DNA from: Clostridium guangxiense
Lineage (GTDB): Bacteria; Bacillota; Clostridia; Clostridiales; Clostridiaceae
DNA: 57,955 bases
Reading direction: 5' to 3'
NCBI RefSeq assembly: GCF_021043395.1
Contig: NZ_JAJNKE010000002.1
Location: 1-57,955, forward strand
Under the pieces are notes generated by a model. The model was given only the letters and a program-made list of their open reading frames with translations. It was not told where the DNA came from and did not search any database. Position numbers and translations under genes: made by a program. This document shows, one piece after another, positions 33,341-42,085 of this stretch; position 1 is the first letter of the stretch, and each line of letters starts with the position of its first letter.

Positions 33341-35712
33341 TGTAAGTTGGTGTTCAAACTAAAAGTTTCTTTAAGCAGTTCATCTCCGCTAATTAGATTA
33401 TCTAGTTTTGGAAGGGATATACCTAAGGTTTCCTTTAAAACATCCTCTACGGTTTCAACAGCCTTAATCTCAAGACTGTCTTTTACTTCAGAAGGAATGT
33501 CCTTTAAATCAACTAAATTATCCTTTGGTATTAATACTTTTTTTATTCCAGCTCTATCAGCAGCTATGAGCTTTTCTTTTAATCCGCCTATAGGTAATAC
33601 AGCACCTCTTAAGGTTATTTCACCAGTCATTGCAAGTTTTGAATCTACTTTTATTCCAGTTGTAAGGGATGCAAGAGCAGTAAACATTGTTATTCCGGCA
33701 GAAGGACCATCTTTTGGTACAGAGCCAGAAGGAACATGAATATGAATGTCTTTTTCCTTAAAATTAAAACTATTTAAAGGAAGTCTTGATTTTAAAAGAC
33801 TTAAGGAAATTCTTGCTGATTCTTTCATTACATCTCCAAGTTGTCCTGTCAATATAGTTTGTCCACTACCTGGCATGTGAGTTGCTTCAATGAATAATAT
33901 TTCACCACCAACAGATGTCCAGGCAAGTCCTGTTACAACACCAGGAGGGTTATCATTTTGAGCTTTTTCATGGTTAGAAACTTGTCTACCTAGCAGCTTA
34001 ACAAGATCTTGTTTTTTTACTAAAAAAGTATCATTTATTTCTCCTAAAGCAATTTTTTCGGAGGCAACTCTTGCAATGGCCGCTATTTGCTTCTTTAATC
34101 CTCTTACTCCCGCTTCTAAAGTATAGTCACTTATTATACTTTTTAATGCTGAATCATCTATGCTTAAGTTATCAGGTGTAAGTCCATGATCTTTGAGTAC
34201 CTCGGGAACTAAATGCTCTTTTGCAATGTGGAACTTTTCATTTGCAGTATAACTTGAAATTTCAATAATTTCCATTCTATCTAGAAGTGGACGAGGTATG
34301 CCGCTTAGTGAATTAGCTGTAGCTATAAAAAATATATTTGACAAATCATAAGGAGCGTCAAGGTAGTGATCTGTAAATGTATCATTTTGCTCTGGATCGA
34401 GAACTTCAAGTAAAGCACTAGCAGGATCACCATTATAATCACTTGTGAGCTTATCAACTTCATCTAATACCATAACAGGATTTTTTTCGCCGGCTTTTTT
34501 TATGCTTTGGATTATTCTCCCTGGCATTGCTCCCACATAAGTTCTTCTGTGTCCTCTTATCTCAGCTTCATCTCTTACTCCACCAAGGCTTAATCTTATA
34601 TATTTTCTTTGTAGAACTTCTGCAATACTCTTTCCAAGGCTTGTCTTACCAGTTCCAGGAGGACCTACAAGTAGAAGAATAGAACCACTTTTATCTTTTC
34701 TTAGCTTCATAACAGCAAGATGTTGAATTATTCTTTCTTTAACCTTTTCCAGTCCATAATGTTGTTTATTTAAAATAGCCTTAGCTTCATTCAAATCAAT
34801 GTCCTTTTCTTCTGGATTTTTCCAAGGAAGTTGTACTAACAAATCTAAATAGTTTTTTATTATACTGTAATCAGAATTACTTGGATTTTGATTTTTAAGT
34901 TTATTAAGTTCATCCATAGCTATTTCTTTTATATCATCTGGCATTCCAGAAGCTTCAATTTTATCTAAGTAGTCTGTGTCCTTTGAGGAAGCTTTATTTC
35001 CATTTTCATTTAGTTCACTTTGTATTGCCTTTAGTTGTTCTCTCAAAACAGATTCTCTGTAACGTTTATTAGCCTTTTCGGAAAGTTTTTCTGCAACTTC
35101 AAATTTAAATTTAATTGATTCTTTTTCCTTTAAGAGGTAATCCAGAAAGTTTAGGCTTCTTCCTTTTAAAGATTGAATGCTTAAAAATTTATATTTTTGT
35201 TCTAAAGAAAGGGGCATAAATTGTGATATATAGCCTATTAATTTGTTAATATGTTTTATCTTATTTATTTTATCAAGATATACTTCGGCTCCATTAAAAT
35301 TCTTTGCTAGTTCATTAATGGTTTTTTTGATAGAGGAAAGCATTTCGTTTATGCTGGCTTGTGATAAGTCTATAATATCAGATGCTTTTTCGTATTCACC
35401 CATAATAAATCCATTTTGAAATTGAAGCGATGTTACGCTTACACGATCAAGTACTTTAATCTTTAAATCGTGACCTTTAAATGTTTTTTCTATATTTAAA
35501 ATCTTGAAAGTAACTCCAATTTTATAAAAATCATCTTCCGATAGATTATCAAATTTGTTTTTTAAAGAAAGTGCTATATTTGAAGTATTTTCATTGCCTA
35601 AATAATTTAACGATACTTTATTAAGATTATTTAACTTTAATGTATATTCCATACCCGGCAGCAAAACGATGTCTAAAATTGGGATGATTATTGCTAAATT
35701 TATATTTTCCAT
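33337..35712 (-). CDS. lon: ATP-dependent protease Lon (LonA)
   Basis: A 791-residue cytoplasmic AAA+ protease: N-terminal substrate-binding domain (about 1-200), Walker A LLVGPPGTGKTSLGKS, Walker B VMVLDEVDKL, and the serine protease domain with the catalytic Ser in PKDGPSAGITMF and Lys in PIGGLKEKLIAADR. I start at ATG 35712 after AAAGGAG; 13 in-frame codons further upstream overlap an operator-like palindrome. It degrades misfolded and regulatory proteins. The divergent dyad and adjacent TetR gene suggest local repression. Confidence 0.96.
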   Translation of the reverse strand: MENINLAIIIPILDIVLLPGMEYTLKLNNLNKVSLNYLGNENTSNIALSLKNKFDNLSEDDFYKIGVTFKILNIEKTFKGHDLKIKVLDRVSVTSLQFQNGFIMGEYEKASDIIDLSQASINEMLSSIKKTINELAKNFNGAEVYLDKINKIKHINKLIGYISQFMPLSLEQKYKFLSIQSLKGRSLNFLDYLLKEKESIKFKFEVAEKLSEKANKRYRESVLREQLKAIQSELNENGNKASSKDTDYLDKIEASGMPDDIKEIAMDELNKLKNQNPSNSDYSIIKNYLDLLVQLPWKNPEEKDIDLNEAKAILNKQHYGLEKVKERIIQHLAVMKLRKDKSGSILLLVGPPGTGKTSLGKSIAEVLQRKYIRLSLGGVRDEAEIRGHRRTYVGAMPGRIIQSIKKAGEKNPVMVLDEVDKLTSDYNGDPASALLEVLDPEQNDTFTDHYLDAPYDLSNIFFIATANSLSGIPRPLLDRMEIIEISSYTANEKFHIAKEHLVPEVLKDHGLTPDNLSIDDSALKSIISDYTLEAGVRGLKKQIAAIARVASEKIALGEINDTFLVKKQDLVKLLGRQVSNHEKAQNDNPPGVVTGLAWTSVGGEILFIEATHMPGSGQTILTGQLGDVMKESARISLSLLKSRLPLNSFNFKEKDIHIHVPSGSVPKDGPSAGITMFTALASLTTGIKVDSKLAMTGEITLRGAVLPIGGLKEKLIAADRAGIKKVLIPKDNLVDLKDIPSEVKDSLEIKAVETVEDVLKETLGISLPKLDNLISGDELLKETFSLNTNLQ

Positions 35713-35737
35713 AATTATTTCTCCTTTCTTAAACTTT

Positions 35738-35753
35738 AAATGAATATTCATTT
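35738..35753. promoter_or_regulatory. Operator-like palindrome upstream of lon
   Basis: AAATGAATATTCATTT is a perfect palindrome 26 bp before the lon start codon. A similar site lies upstream of the TetR gene at 36388. On the minus strand TTGTTT and TATTAA, 17 bp apart, lie just upstream, so the palindrome overlaps the transcription start. Confidence 0.65.
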
Positions 35754-35797
35754 AATAATTATTAAAATTTTAGTAAACAATTTGTAATTCATAGATG

Positions 35798-36361
35798 TTA
35801 AATAACTAAGGCGTCTTGAATAATTTTTATTAACTCCTCTAATAGTTTCAATTTTTTATCGATACCAATACACTTATTCATGCATATAGATTTTACAGGA
35901 GAAAATATTAAGGAGATAATTGTATTATTGCTATAATCTTTAATAATTTTATTTTTCTTTATCTTGTCTAGTAAATTATCAAAATCTTTTGTACTTTTTT
36001 GTGCTTTACAGCTATTTGTTAAAGCGGGACAACTAGAAAATTGTTCTACGAATAAGAATATTTCTTTATTATCTTTTATATAATTATAGTAACTTTTTAT
36101 AAGAGTGTCTATAAGTTCTAAGCCTGTCATGTGTTCTGAAACCTTATTTAGCAAATGATTTAGTATTTCTTCAGAGTATTCAAAGTAAATTTCATGAAGC
36201 ATTATATCTTTATTTTTGTAATAAACATATACTGTAGCAGGTGATACTTCTGCTTCCTTTGCTATTTTAGAAATAGATGTACCGTGAAAGCCTTCTTCTA
36301 GTATTAATTTAATTACTGCTCTTTTTATATTTTCCTGCTTTTTGTCGTCCTTCTTTCTCAT
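35798..36361 (-). CDS. TetR-family transcriptional regulator
   Basis: A 187-residue repressor. The N-terminal HTH is GFHGTSISKIAKEAEVSPAT followed by VYVYYKNKDIMLHEIY, a FadR/AcrR-like sequence. The C-terminal ligand domain is Cys-containing. It starts after GAGGTG and lies 86 bp upstream of lon on the same strand. Matching palindromes before both genes indicate autoregulation and control of lon. Confidence 0.88.
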   Translation of the reverse strand: MRKKDDKKQENIKRAVIKLILEEGFHGTSISKIAKEAEVSPATVYVYYKNKDIMLHEIYFEYSEEILNHLLNKVSEHMTGLELIDTLIKSYYNYIKDNKEIFLFVEQFSSCPALTNSCKAQKSTKDFDNLLDKIKKNKIIKDYSNNTIISLIFSPVKSICMNKCIGIDKKLKLLEELIKIIQDALVI

Positions 36362-36387
36362 TTGCCCACCTCTTTATACATATAATA

Positions 36388-36403
36388 AATGATCATTCGT
36401 TTA
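36388..36403. promoter_or_regulatory. Operator-like palindrome upstream of the TetR gene
   Basis: AAATGATCATTCGTTT lies about 30 bp before the TetR start and matches the lon upstream palindrome in its AATGA-TCATT half-sites. Most simply, it is the autoregulatory site of the TetR protein. Confidence 0.6.
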
Positions 36404-36485
36404 TTGTCAATAGAAAAAATTTATTTAAAAATAATAATTTTTAGCGTATTATTATAAATAAACCTAAAGTGTTGGAGGAATAGCA

Positions 36486-36749
36486 ATGAAAGTTAAGTTA
36501 ACTATATTAGAAAGTAGATGCCGAGGAGGATACCATAAAGCTGGAGATACTTATATTGTAGAGGATATTTGCCCTTCTATATGTCATGAGCTGTGGCAAT
36601 GTATATATCCAAGTGTTTATGTACTATTAAATAATGGAGAATTAGATTATGGCAGCACAAGAGAAAAGAAATTTCAATTTAGATGTCCAGACCAAGGAAG
36701 AGTTTTGATTCAAGGAGAGGTTATTAATGAAAGTGAGTCGGAATTATGA
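36486..36749 (+). CDS. TIGR04076 family protein
   Basis: An 87-residue protein with MKVKLTILESRCRGGYHKAG and a conserved Cys/His-bearing ICPSICHELWQCIYP, then FRCPDQGRV near the C-terminus. These Cys-rich motifs define the TIGR04076 family, of unknown function and probably metal-binding. Start after TTGGAGGAATAGC. It overlaps the next gene by 4 bp (ATGA), so the two are translationally coupled. Confidence 0.8.
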   Translation: MKVKLTILESRCRGGYHKAGDTYIVEDICPSICHELWQCIYPSVYVLLNNGELDYGSTREKKFQFRCPDQGRVLIQGEVINESESEL

Positions 36750-37138
36750 AATTTAAAAGAAATAGATCAATATATGGATTAATCATAGTAGTTATAATTA
36801 TATTTGGAATATACTCAAAAAGAGTTAATAATTTTATTCCTGATTCTTTGAATGATTACTTAGGGGATTCACTTTGGGCAGTAATGATTTTCTTTGGATT
36901 TGGTTTTATTTTTAAGGATATGGACACGAAGAAGATTGCATTAAGTTCAATATTATTTTGTTATATTATTGAACTCAGCCAATTATATCATGCTAATTGG
37001 ATAGATGATATAAGAAGGACAACTTTAGGTGGGTTAATATTAGGATATACATTTTCCTGGAGTGACTTAATAGCTTATGCTGTAGGGATAGGTACAGCTG
37101 TAGTTTTGGAAATGATTTTGAAAAAATATTGTACGTAA
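36746..37138 (+). CDS. DUF2809 family membrane protein
   Basis: A 130-residue protein with four hydrophobic segments. The motifs SLWAVMIFFGFGFIF and IELSQLYHANWID with LGYTFSWSDLIAYAVG are typical of DUF2809. It overlaps the TIGR04076 gene by 4 bp. No function is known for the family. Confidence 0.8.
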   Translation: MKFKRNRSIYGLIIVVIIIFGIYSKRVNNFIPDSLNDYLGDSLWAVMIFFGFGFIFKDMDTKKIALSSILFCYIIELSQLYHANWIDDIRRTTLGGLILGYTFSWSDLIAYAVGIGTAVVLEMILKKYCT

Positions 37139-37159
37139 GGATATAGAGAAGGTGTTTTT

Positions 37160-37354
37160 GTGAAAATTTTATATGGTACAAAAAATCCAGCAAAAATCAA
37201 ATACATGAAAAAAATGCTTGAAGGACTGGATATACAATTACTCAGTTTAAATGATATAAATTTAGATACTCAAAATATAGATGAAAGCGGAAACAATCCA
37301 TTAGATTCGCTTTCTGTAGATATAAATTCCAGGAAAATACTACATAGATATTAG
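37160..37354 (+). pseudogene. Truncated Ham1/RdgB-like NTP pyrophosphatase
   Basis: Starts at GTG 37160 after AAGGTG and reads MKILYGTKNPAKIKYMKKML, the conserved SHT/NPAK start of inosine/xanthosine triphosphate pyrophosphatases, then DESGNNPLDSL. Homology fades after about 55 codons and the frame stops at the edge of a family A element. Full-length relatives are about 190 residues, so this copy is a remnant. Confidence 0.65.
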
Positions 37355-37511
37355 AACGGTTTAAATAAAATCTAATAAATATTAGAGCCAAAATTTTAAA
37401 ATTATAGGAACTTTCAATAACTTGCTATTTGCTTATTTTGTTTTAAGTCTCTTAAGATTTTAGCTCCTAGATTTATGAACTTTATTTAATGTTATAAAAC
37501 ACTATTGCTTA
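37351..37511. repeat. Family A palindromic element, copy A5
   Basis: Outer arms TTTAAATAAAATCTAATAAA and AGATTTATGAACTTTATTTA are inverse copies, with further pairing of GAGCC-AAAATTTTA with TAAGATTTTAGCTC. The right end ACACTATTGCTTA matches other members and supplies the stop codon of htrA. The left edge cuts the Ham1-like gene. Confidence 0.7.
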
Positions 37512-38558
37512 GCCAGCTGCTTTAGGTGTAACGTTAAAGTCTTTTTCTCCAGATGCAGTTCTAGCCCTTATTCTTAAGGTGTTTCCTACGCCTGTGTTAT
37601 ATAGCGCTTCTCTCAAATCAGTTACAGTTTTGACATCTTTTCCATTCATAGAAAGAATAATGTCACCTTTTCTTATTCCAGCATTATAGGCACCACTTCC
37701 ACTTGATACGCTATAAATGTAAATACCTCTATCAAAGGTTGTATTTAAATATCCGGACATTGATTTGTCGAACCCAACTATTCCTATTACTGGTGTAGTA
37801 AAACTCCCAGTTGCTTTTATACTTTTTAATACTGGCTTAATTATATTAGTTGGTACAGAAAAACCTATTCCTTCTGCACTTGTAATTTTAGCTGAATTTA
37901 CACCTATGACGTTCCCATTTATATTTACAAGAGGTCCACCACTATTTCCAGGATTAATTGAAGCATCTGTTTGAAGCAAATCCTCCATGAAAGTTCCTTC
38001 ACTAACTTCTATAGTTCTATTTACGGCACTTATAATTCCGGAAGTGACAGTTCTTTGGAAGTTTAAGCCTAATGGATTGCCTATAGCTATAGCATTTTCA
38101 CCTACTTTAACTTTTGAAGAATCTCCAAATTTTACGGTAGGAAGATTTGCAGCATTTATTTTGATTATGGAAAGATCTAAGCCTGCTTGAGCCCATACTG
38201 GTTTTGCGGAGATATCTTTTCCATTGTACAGCGAGACAGTGATGGTTTTACTGTCTGCATTGGCAACATGATTGTTTGTAAGTATGTAACCATTACTATC
38301 AATTATCATTCCAGAACCTACACCTTGTACTGTATTACCGTTATTATCAACATAAGTCGCAGTGATACTTACTACTGAAGGTATTACTTTTTCAGCAGCA
38401 GTTGTTATTTGCGAGCCAGCTGAGGAAGTAGCATTTTGAGCATTTGCAGTTTCTTTATTATTATTAATTTTAGAAGTAGTAGTTTTGCAGCCAGTAAGTC
38501 CAGAGACAAGTAAAGCGTTTATTAAAAATGTACTAATTATTAATTTGAATTTTTTCAT
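37509..38558 (-). CDS. HtrA/DegP-like serine protease, lipoprotein
   Basis: A 349-residue trypsin-like protease anchored outside the membrane. The signal peptide KLIISTFLINALLVSGLTGC ends in a lipobox (LTGC). The catalytic triad is H in LTNNHVAN, D in AGLDLSIIKI and S in DASINPGNSGGPLV. A C-terminal PDZ domain has GIRKGDIILSMNGKDV. I start at ATG 38558 after GGTGGTGATG. It degrades or refolds damaged envelope proteins. The stop codon lies in the terminal repeat of a family A element. Confidence 0.92.
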   Translation of the reverse strand: MKKFKLIISTFLINALLVSGLTGCKTTTSKINNNKETANAQNATSSAGSQITTAAEKVIPSVVSITATYVDNNGNTVQGVGSGMIIDSNGYILTNNHVANADSKTITVSLYNGKDISAKPVWAQAGLDLSIIKINAANLPTVKFGDSSKVKVGENAIAIGNPLGLNFQRTVTSGIISAVNRTIEVSEGTFMEDLLQTDASINPGNSGGPLVNINGNVIGVNSAKITSAEGIGFSVPTNIIKPVLKSIKATGSFTTPVIGIVGFDKSMSGYLNTTFDRGIYIYSVSSGSGAYNAGIRKGDIILSMNGKDVKTVTDLREALYNTGVGNTLRIRARTASGEKDFNVTPKAAG

Positions 38559-38722
38559 GACATCACCACCATTATTTTTTATTATTTTTTCACAAATGTA
38601 CAAATAATATTCTTGCTTAGAAATTGATATCTATGTGGTGTTTACACAATAAAGCAGTTGGTATAAAATGATTGAAAAGGAAATTGAATAAAATAAGTTA
38701 TTTTATACGAGGTGTTGTAAAA

Positions 38723-39256
38723 ATGTATTATGGAGAAAAAGTTTGCTTAAGGGCTTATAAAGAAGAGGATATAAAGGTGGCAGCAGAACTTGTAAATGAT
38801 GAGGAGCTTAAAAGATTTTTGACTCCAAGAATTCCATTTCCAATAAGTCCATGGGAGGAAGAGGATTGGATAAAATCTCAAAAAGGAAATCAAAGTGGAC
38901 AGTTTAATTTTGCAATAGAAGATATGAAAACAAAAAAATATATTGGAGGCTGTGGTATTCAAGACGTAAACTGGCTTGCTCGTACAGCTACAGTTGGAAT
39001 TATGATTGGAGATAAAGATTACTGGGGAAAAGGTTATGGAACTGATGCAATGAAGATTCTTATAAAGTTTATTTTTGAAAACATGAATATTAACAAAATA
39101 AAGTTAAGTACATTTTCATTCAATGAAAGAGCTAAAAAATGCTATGAAAAATGTGGATTTAAAGTAGAGGGCATTCTAAAAGATGAGATATTTAAGGATG
39201 GAAAATACTATGATGAAGTACTTATGGCAGTATTTAGAGAGGAATTTCAAGAATAG
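38723..39256 (+). CDS. GNAT acetyltransferase (RimJ/RimL type), tandem copy 1
   Basis: A 177-residue acetyltransferase starting MYYGEKVCLRAYKEEDIK. Motif A is IMIGDKDYWGKGYGTDAMKI and motif B NERAKKCYEKCGFKVEGIL. I choose ATG 38723 after GAGGTG; the frame is open 17 codons upstream. It is closely similar to the gene at 39360. Substrates may be N-terminal Ser/Ala residues, amino sugars or drugs; none can be assigned. Confidence 0.88.
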   Translation: MYYGEKVCLRAYKEEDIKVAAELVNDEELKRFLTPRIPFPISPWEEEDWIKSQKGNQSGQFNFAIEDMKTKKYIGGCGIQDVNWLARTATVGIMIGDKDYWGKGYGTDAMKILIKFIFENMNINKIKLSTFSFNERAKKCYEKCGFKVEGILKDEIFKDGKYYDEVLMAVFREEFQE

Positions 39257-39267
39257 GTGATGTTATT

Positions 39268-39387
39268 ATGATAAGTGTGGTCAGAGCAAATACGAATGAG
39301 GCATATGAAATTAAAAAGTTGTTATGGAAAAAACAATTCACAATAATGGAGGAAAATAAGTGTATTATGGAAAAAAGGTATGCCTGA
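39268..39387 (+). pseudogene. N-terminal stub of a third GNAT gene
   Basis: After AGGTGATG, ATG 39268 opens a 39-codon frame reading MISVVRANTNEAYEIKKLLW, which resembles the start of many acetyltransferases. It then runs out of frame into the start region of the next GNAT gene. It is probably what remains after a deletion in a gene cluster. Confidence 0.4.
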
Positions 39388-39887
39388 GGGCGTACAAAGA
39401 AGAAGATATAAAGTTAGCAGCTAAATATATTAATGATGAAGAAATGATGAAATACTATGAGGATGAGATACCTTTTCCTGTAACCTTGTGGGAAAAGGAG
39501 AAATTAATAAAATCTAAAGGTGGTATTGGAGAATATAATTTTGCAATTGAAGATAGGGAAACTAGAAAGTATATTGGAGAATGTAACATTCAAAAAGTTA
39601 ATTTAATTACAAGGACAGCCTTAGTTGGAATTATGATTGGAGATAGAGAATACTGGGGCCAGGGCTATGGAACGGATGCAATGAGGGTGCTTTTGAAATT
39701 TATTTTTCAAAATATGAATATGCACAAAGTAAAGCTAAGGGTCTTTTCGTTTAATGAAAGAGCAATAAAATCCTATGAAAAGTGCGGCTTTAAAGTGGAA
39801 GGTATTTTAAAAGATGAGATATTTAAGGATGGAAAGTATTATGATGAAGTGCTTATGGCGGTTTTTGAAAAGGAGTTTAACCAATAA
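39360..39887 (+). CDS. GNAT acetyltransferase (RimJ/RimL type), tandem copy 2
   Basis: A 175-residue paralogue of the preceding acetyltransferase, with the same landmarks (CLRAYKEEDIK, MIGDREYWGQGYGTDAMRV, NERAIKSYEKCGFKVEG). It starts at GTG 39360 after GGAGGA. The strongly conserved C-terminus (EIFKDGKYYDEVLMAVF is shared with copy 1) indicates a recent tandem duplication. Confidence 0.88.
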   Translation: MYYGKKVCLRAYKEEDIKLAAKYINDEEMMKYYEDEIPFPVTLWEKEKLIKSKGGIGEYNFAIEDRETRKYIGECNIQKVNLITRTALVGIMIGDREYWGQGYGTDAMRVLLKFIFQNMNMHKVKLRVFSFNERAIKSYEKCGFKVEGILKDEIFKDGKYYDEVLMAVFEKEFNQ

Positions 39888-40037
39888 TTCTCTTGCAATA
39901 TTTTCATAAATTGCGAAGCTTAAAGTGGCTGAAGTTAGTATACTTTTAATTTTTTCCTCTATATATTGAATTTGATATTTATATTTAATTATGATAAAAT
40001 TAAACAATAATTTTTAATTTTTAGGAGGAAGAAATAA

Positions 40038-41357
40038 ATGGAATCTGACCCCGATCCTGCTACTATAGTTCCGCAATTAATTCTAATTGCAATATTAACA
40101 TTAATAAATGCTTTTTTCTCTTCAGCAGAAATGGCAATTGTATCTCTGAATAAAACGAAGTTAAAGCTTTTAGTTGAGGAAGGAAATAAAAAAGCACAAT
40201 TACTAGAAAAGTTAACTGAGGAACCAACTAAATTTTTATCGACTGTTCAAGTAGGAATTACTTTGGCAGGATTTTTTTCTAGTGCATCTGCAGCTACAGG
40301 ACTTTCTAATACATTTGGTAGTTATTTGGAAAAAGTACATGTTCCGTATGCAAATCAAATTTCCTTAATTGTTGTAACGATTATTTTATCTTATTTTACA
40401 CTTGTATTTGGTGAATTATTTCCAAAGAGAGTTGCACTTCAAAAATCAGAGAAAATTGCTATGGCATCCGCAAGGCCAATACTTTTTGTTTCGAAAATTG
40501 CAGTGCCTTTTGTTAAATTACTTTCAGCTTCTACTAATATTCTTATAAGAATTGTTGGCATGAATAGTAGTGATTTAGAAGAAAAGGTTTCGATAGAGGA
40601 AATAAGATCTGTTGTTGAGGCTGGTCAGGAATATGGCGTAATAAATGAAACTGAAAAAGAGATGATTAATAGCATTTTTGAGTTTGACGATAGAACTGCA
40701 GAAGAAGTTATGACACCAAGAACAGAGGTATATTTAATTAATATTGACAAGCCACTTACAGAATATTTGGATGAACTTCTTGAAGAAAAGTATTCTAGAA
40801 TACCAGTTTTTCAAGATGACAGTGATAATATAATTGGTATTTTATATATGAAGGATTTTATGATTGAAGCACGTAAGGTTGGATTTGAAAATGTAGATAT
40901 AAAGAGCATTCTCCATCAAGCCTATTTTGTGCCAGAAAGAAAAAATATAGACGAGCTATTTAAGGAACTCCAAAGTTCTAAAAAGCACATGGCTATATTA
41001 ATAGATGAATATGGGGGCTTTTCTGGAATAGTAACTATAGAGGATTTAATAGAAGAAGTAATGGGCAATATTAATGATGAATATGATGAAGATGAGCCTA
41101 ATATAAGAAAAGTTGATAATAACACATATATAGTTGATGGCATACTTCCTGTAAGGGAATTAAATGAAAAAATTCATTTAGAGTTAGATGAGGATTCTGA
41201 AGATTATGATACTTTAGGTGGTCTTTTAATTAAGCTTATGGGACATATACCAGAAGGTGAAGAAGAAAATGTTATTGAATATGAAAATATTAAATTTAAA
41301 ATAGAAGAAGTTAAAGAAAAAAGAATAGAAAAAGTTAAAGTTTATATAGAAAAATAA
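40038..41357 (+). CDS. CNNM/HlyC-CorC family transporter-like protein
   Basis: A 439-residue membrane protein. The N-terminal DUF21 domain (about residues 10-190) has LTLINAFFSSAEMAIVSLNK and LVFGELFPKRVALQ. Two CBS domains follow (VMTPRTEVYLI and the region around 280-330) and a C-terminal CorC/HlyC domain with GIVTIEDLIEEVMGNI-EYDEDE. The family exports Mg2+ or related cations. Start ATG 40038 after AGGAGGAAG. Full length and intact. Confidence 0.92.
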   Translation: MESDPDPATIVPQLILIAILTLINAFFSSAEMAIVSLNKTKLKLLVEEGNKKAQLLEKLTEEPTKFLSTVQVGITLAGFFSSASAATGLSNTFGSYLEKVHVPYANQISLIVVTIILSYFTLVFGELFPKRVALQKSEKIAMASARPILFVSKIAVPFVKLLSASTNILIRIVGMNSSDLEEKVSIEEIRSVVEAGQEYGVINETEKEMINSIFEFDDRTAEEVMTPRTEVYLINIDKPLTEYLDELLEEKYSRIPVFQDDSDNIIGILYMKDFMIEARKVGFENVDIKSILHQAYFVPERKNIDELFKELQSSKKHMAILIDEYGGFSGIVTIEDLIEEVMGNINDEYDEDEPNIRKVDNNTYIVDGILPVRELNEKIHLELDEDSEDYDTLGGLLIKLMGHIPEGEEENVIEYENIKFKIEEVKEKRIEKVKVYIEK

Positions 41358-41383
41358 AATACTATAAGGTTATTGACTCAACT

Positions 41384-41446
41384 ATTAATTTATACATGTC
41401 TCATAATGTCCTGGATATATTATTTTGAAATGTGTATAAATTAAAT
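41384..41446 (+). promoter_or_regulatory. Long inverted repeat in the leader of the deformylase-like gene
   Basis: TTAATTTATACA and TGTGTATAAATTAA pair across about 30 bases. The structure lies between the CNNM gene and the deformylase-like gene and precedes a 10-codon open frame with an unusually strong ribosome site. It may be a leader RNA structure or operator; role inferred. Confidence 0.4.
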
Positions 41447-41494
41447 TTCAGTACGGTAACCATTTAATTAAGGCTGGATATAAAGGAGGTCACA

Positions 41495-41527
41495 ATGTTT
41501 AAATATAATGTTGAACCTATAAAATAA
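41495..41527 (+). CDS. Possible 10-codon leader peptide or gene stub
   Basis: AAAGGAGGTCACA followed by ATG and MFKYNVEPIK-stop. The ribosome site is the best match in the neighbourhood, which is odd for so short a frame. It may be a leader peptide for the deformylase-like/enoyl-CoA reductase genes or the 5' stub of a deleted gene. Confidence 0.3.
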   Translation: MFKYNVEPIK

Positions 41528-41578
41528 ATTTCAGTCTTTATTTTTATATATAATTAATAAAAATATTGGAGGGTAATT

Positions 41579-42082
41579 ATGGCGAGTAGGGAAATATTAT
41601 TATTAGGAAATAAAAATTTATATAAGACTTGCAGTGAAATTTCAAAAGGTGAAATAGATAAAGCAAAGCAAGTAGTAGAGGATTTACATGATACTATAAT
41701 GGAATTTAGAAAAGAGCATGGCTTTGGAAGAGCAATAGCTGCACCACATATAGATGAACCATTTAGAATAATATATATGTATTATAATGAAAAATCTATA
41801 GCATTTATAAATCCTAGACTTGAGTTTGATGAAGATGATAAATTTGAAATGTGGGATGACTGTATGAGTTTTCCGGGACTAGAAGTAAAGGTATTAAGGC
41901 AGAAGAAATGTACGGTTTATTATAAAAATCTAGAGTGGAAGGATTGCAGGCTGGAATGTACAGGAGATTTATCTGAACTTTTGCAGCATGAATACGATCA
42001 TTTAGATGGAATATTAGCTGTTCAAAGAGCTATTGATGATAAGTCCTTTAGAATTAACAAGGATAAGCTCGGAAAGGATTAA
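41579..42082 (+). CDS. Divergent peptide-deformylase-like protein
   Basis: A 167-residue member of the deformylase fold. Motif 3 HEYDHLDG keeps the metal-binding His pair and Glu. Motif 2 reads DDCMSFPG, keeping the Cys ligand but not the EGCLS form. Motif 1 is GRAIAAPHID, with His where true deformylases have the catalytic Gln. It starts after GGAGGG and is 3 bp from the enoyl-CoA reductase gene. It probably is not the housekeeping Def and may act on other formylated or amide substrates. Confidence 0.8.
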   Translation: MASREILLLGNKNLYKTCSEISKGEIDKAKQVVEDLHDTIMEFRKEHGFGRAIAAPHIDEPFRIIYMYYNEKSIAFINPRLEFDEDDKFEMWDDCMSFPGLEVKVLRQKKCTVYYKNLEWKDCRLECTGDLSELLQHEYDHLDGILAVQRAIDDKSFRINKDKLGKD

Positions 42083-42085
42083 AAA

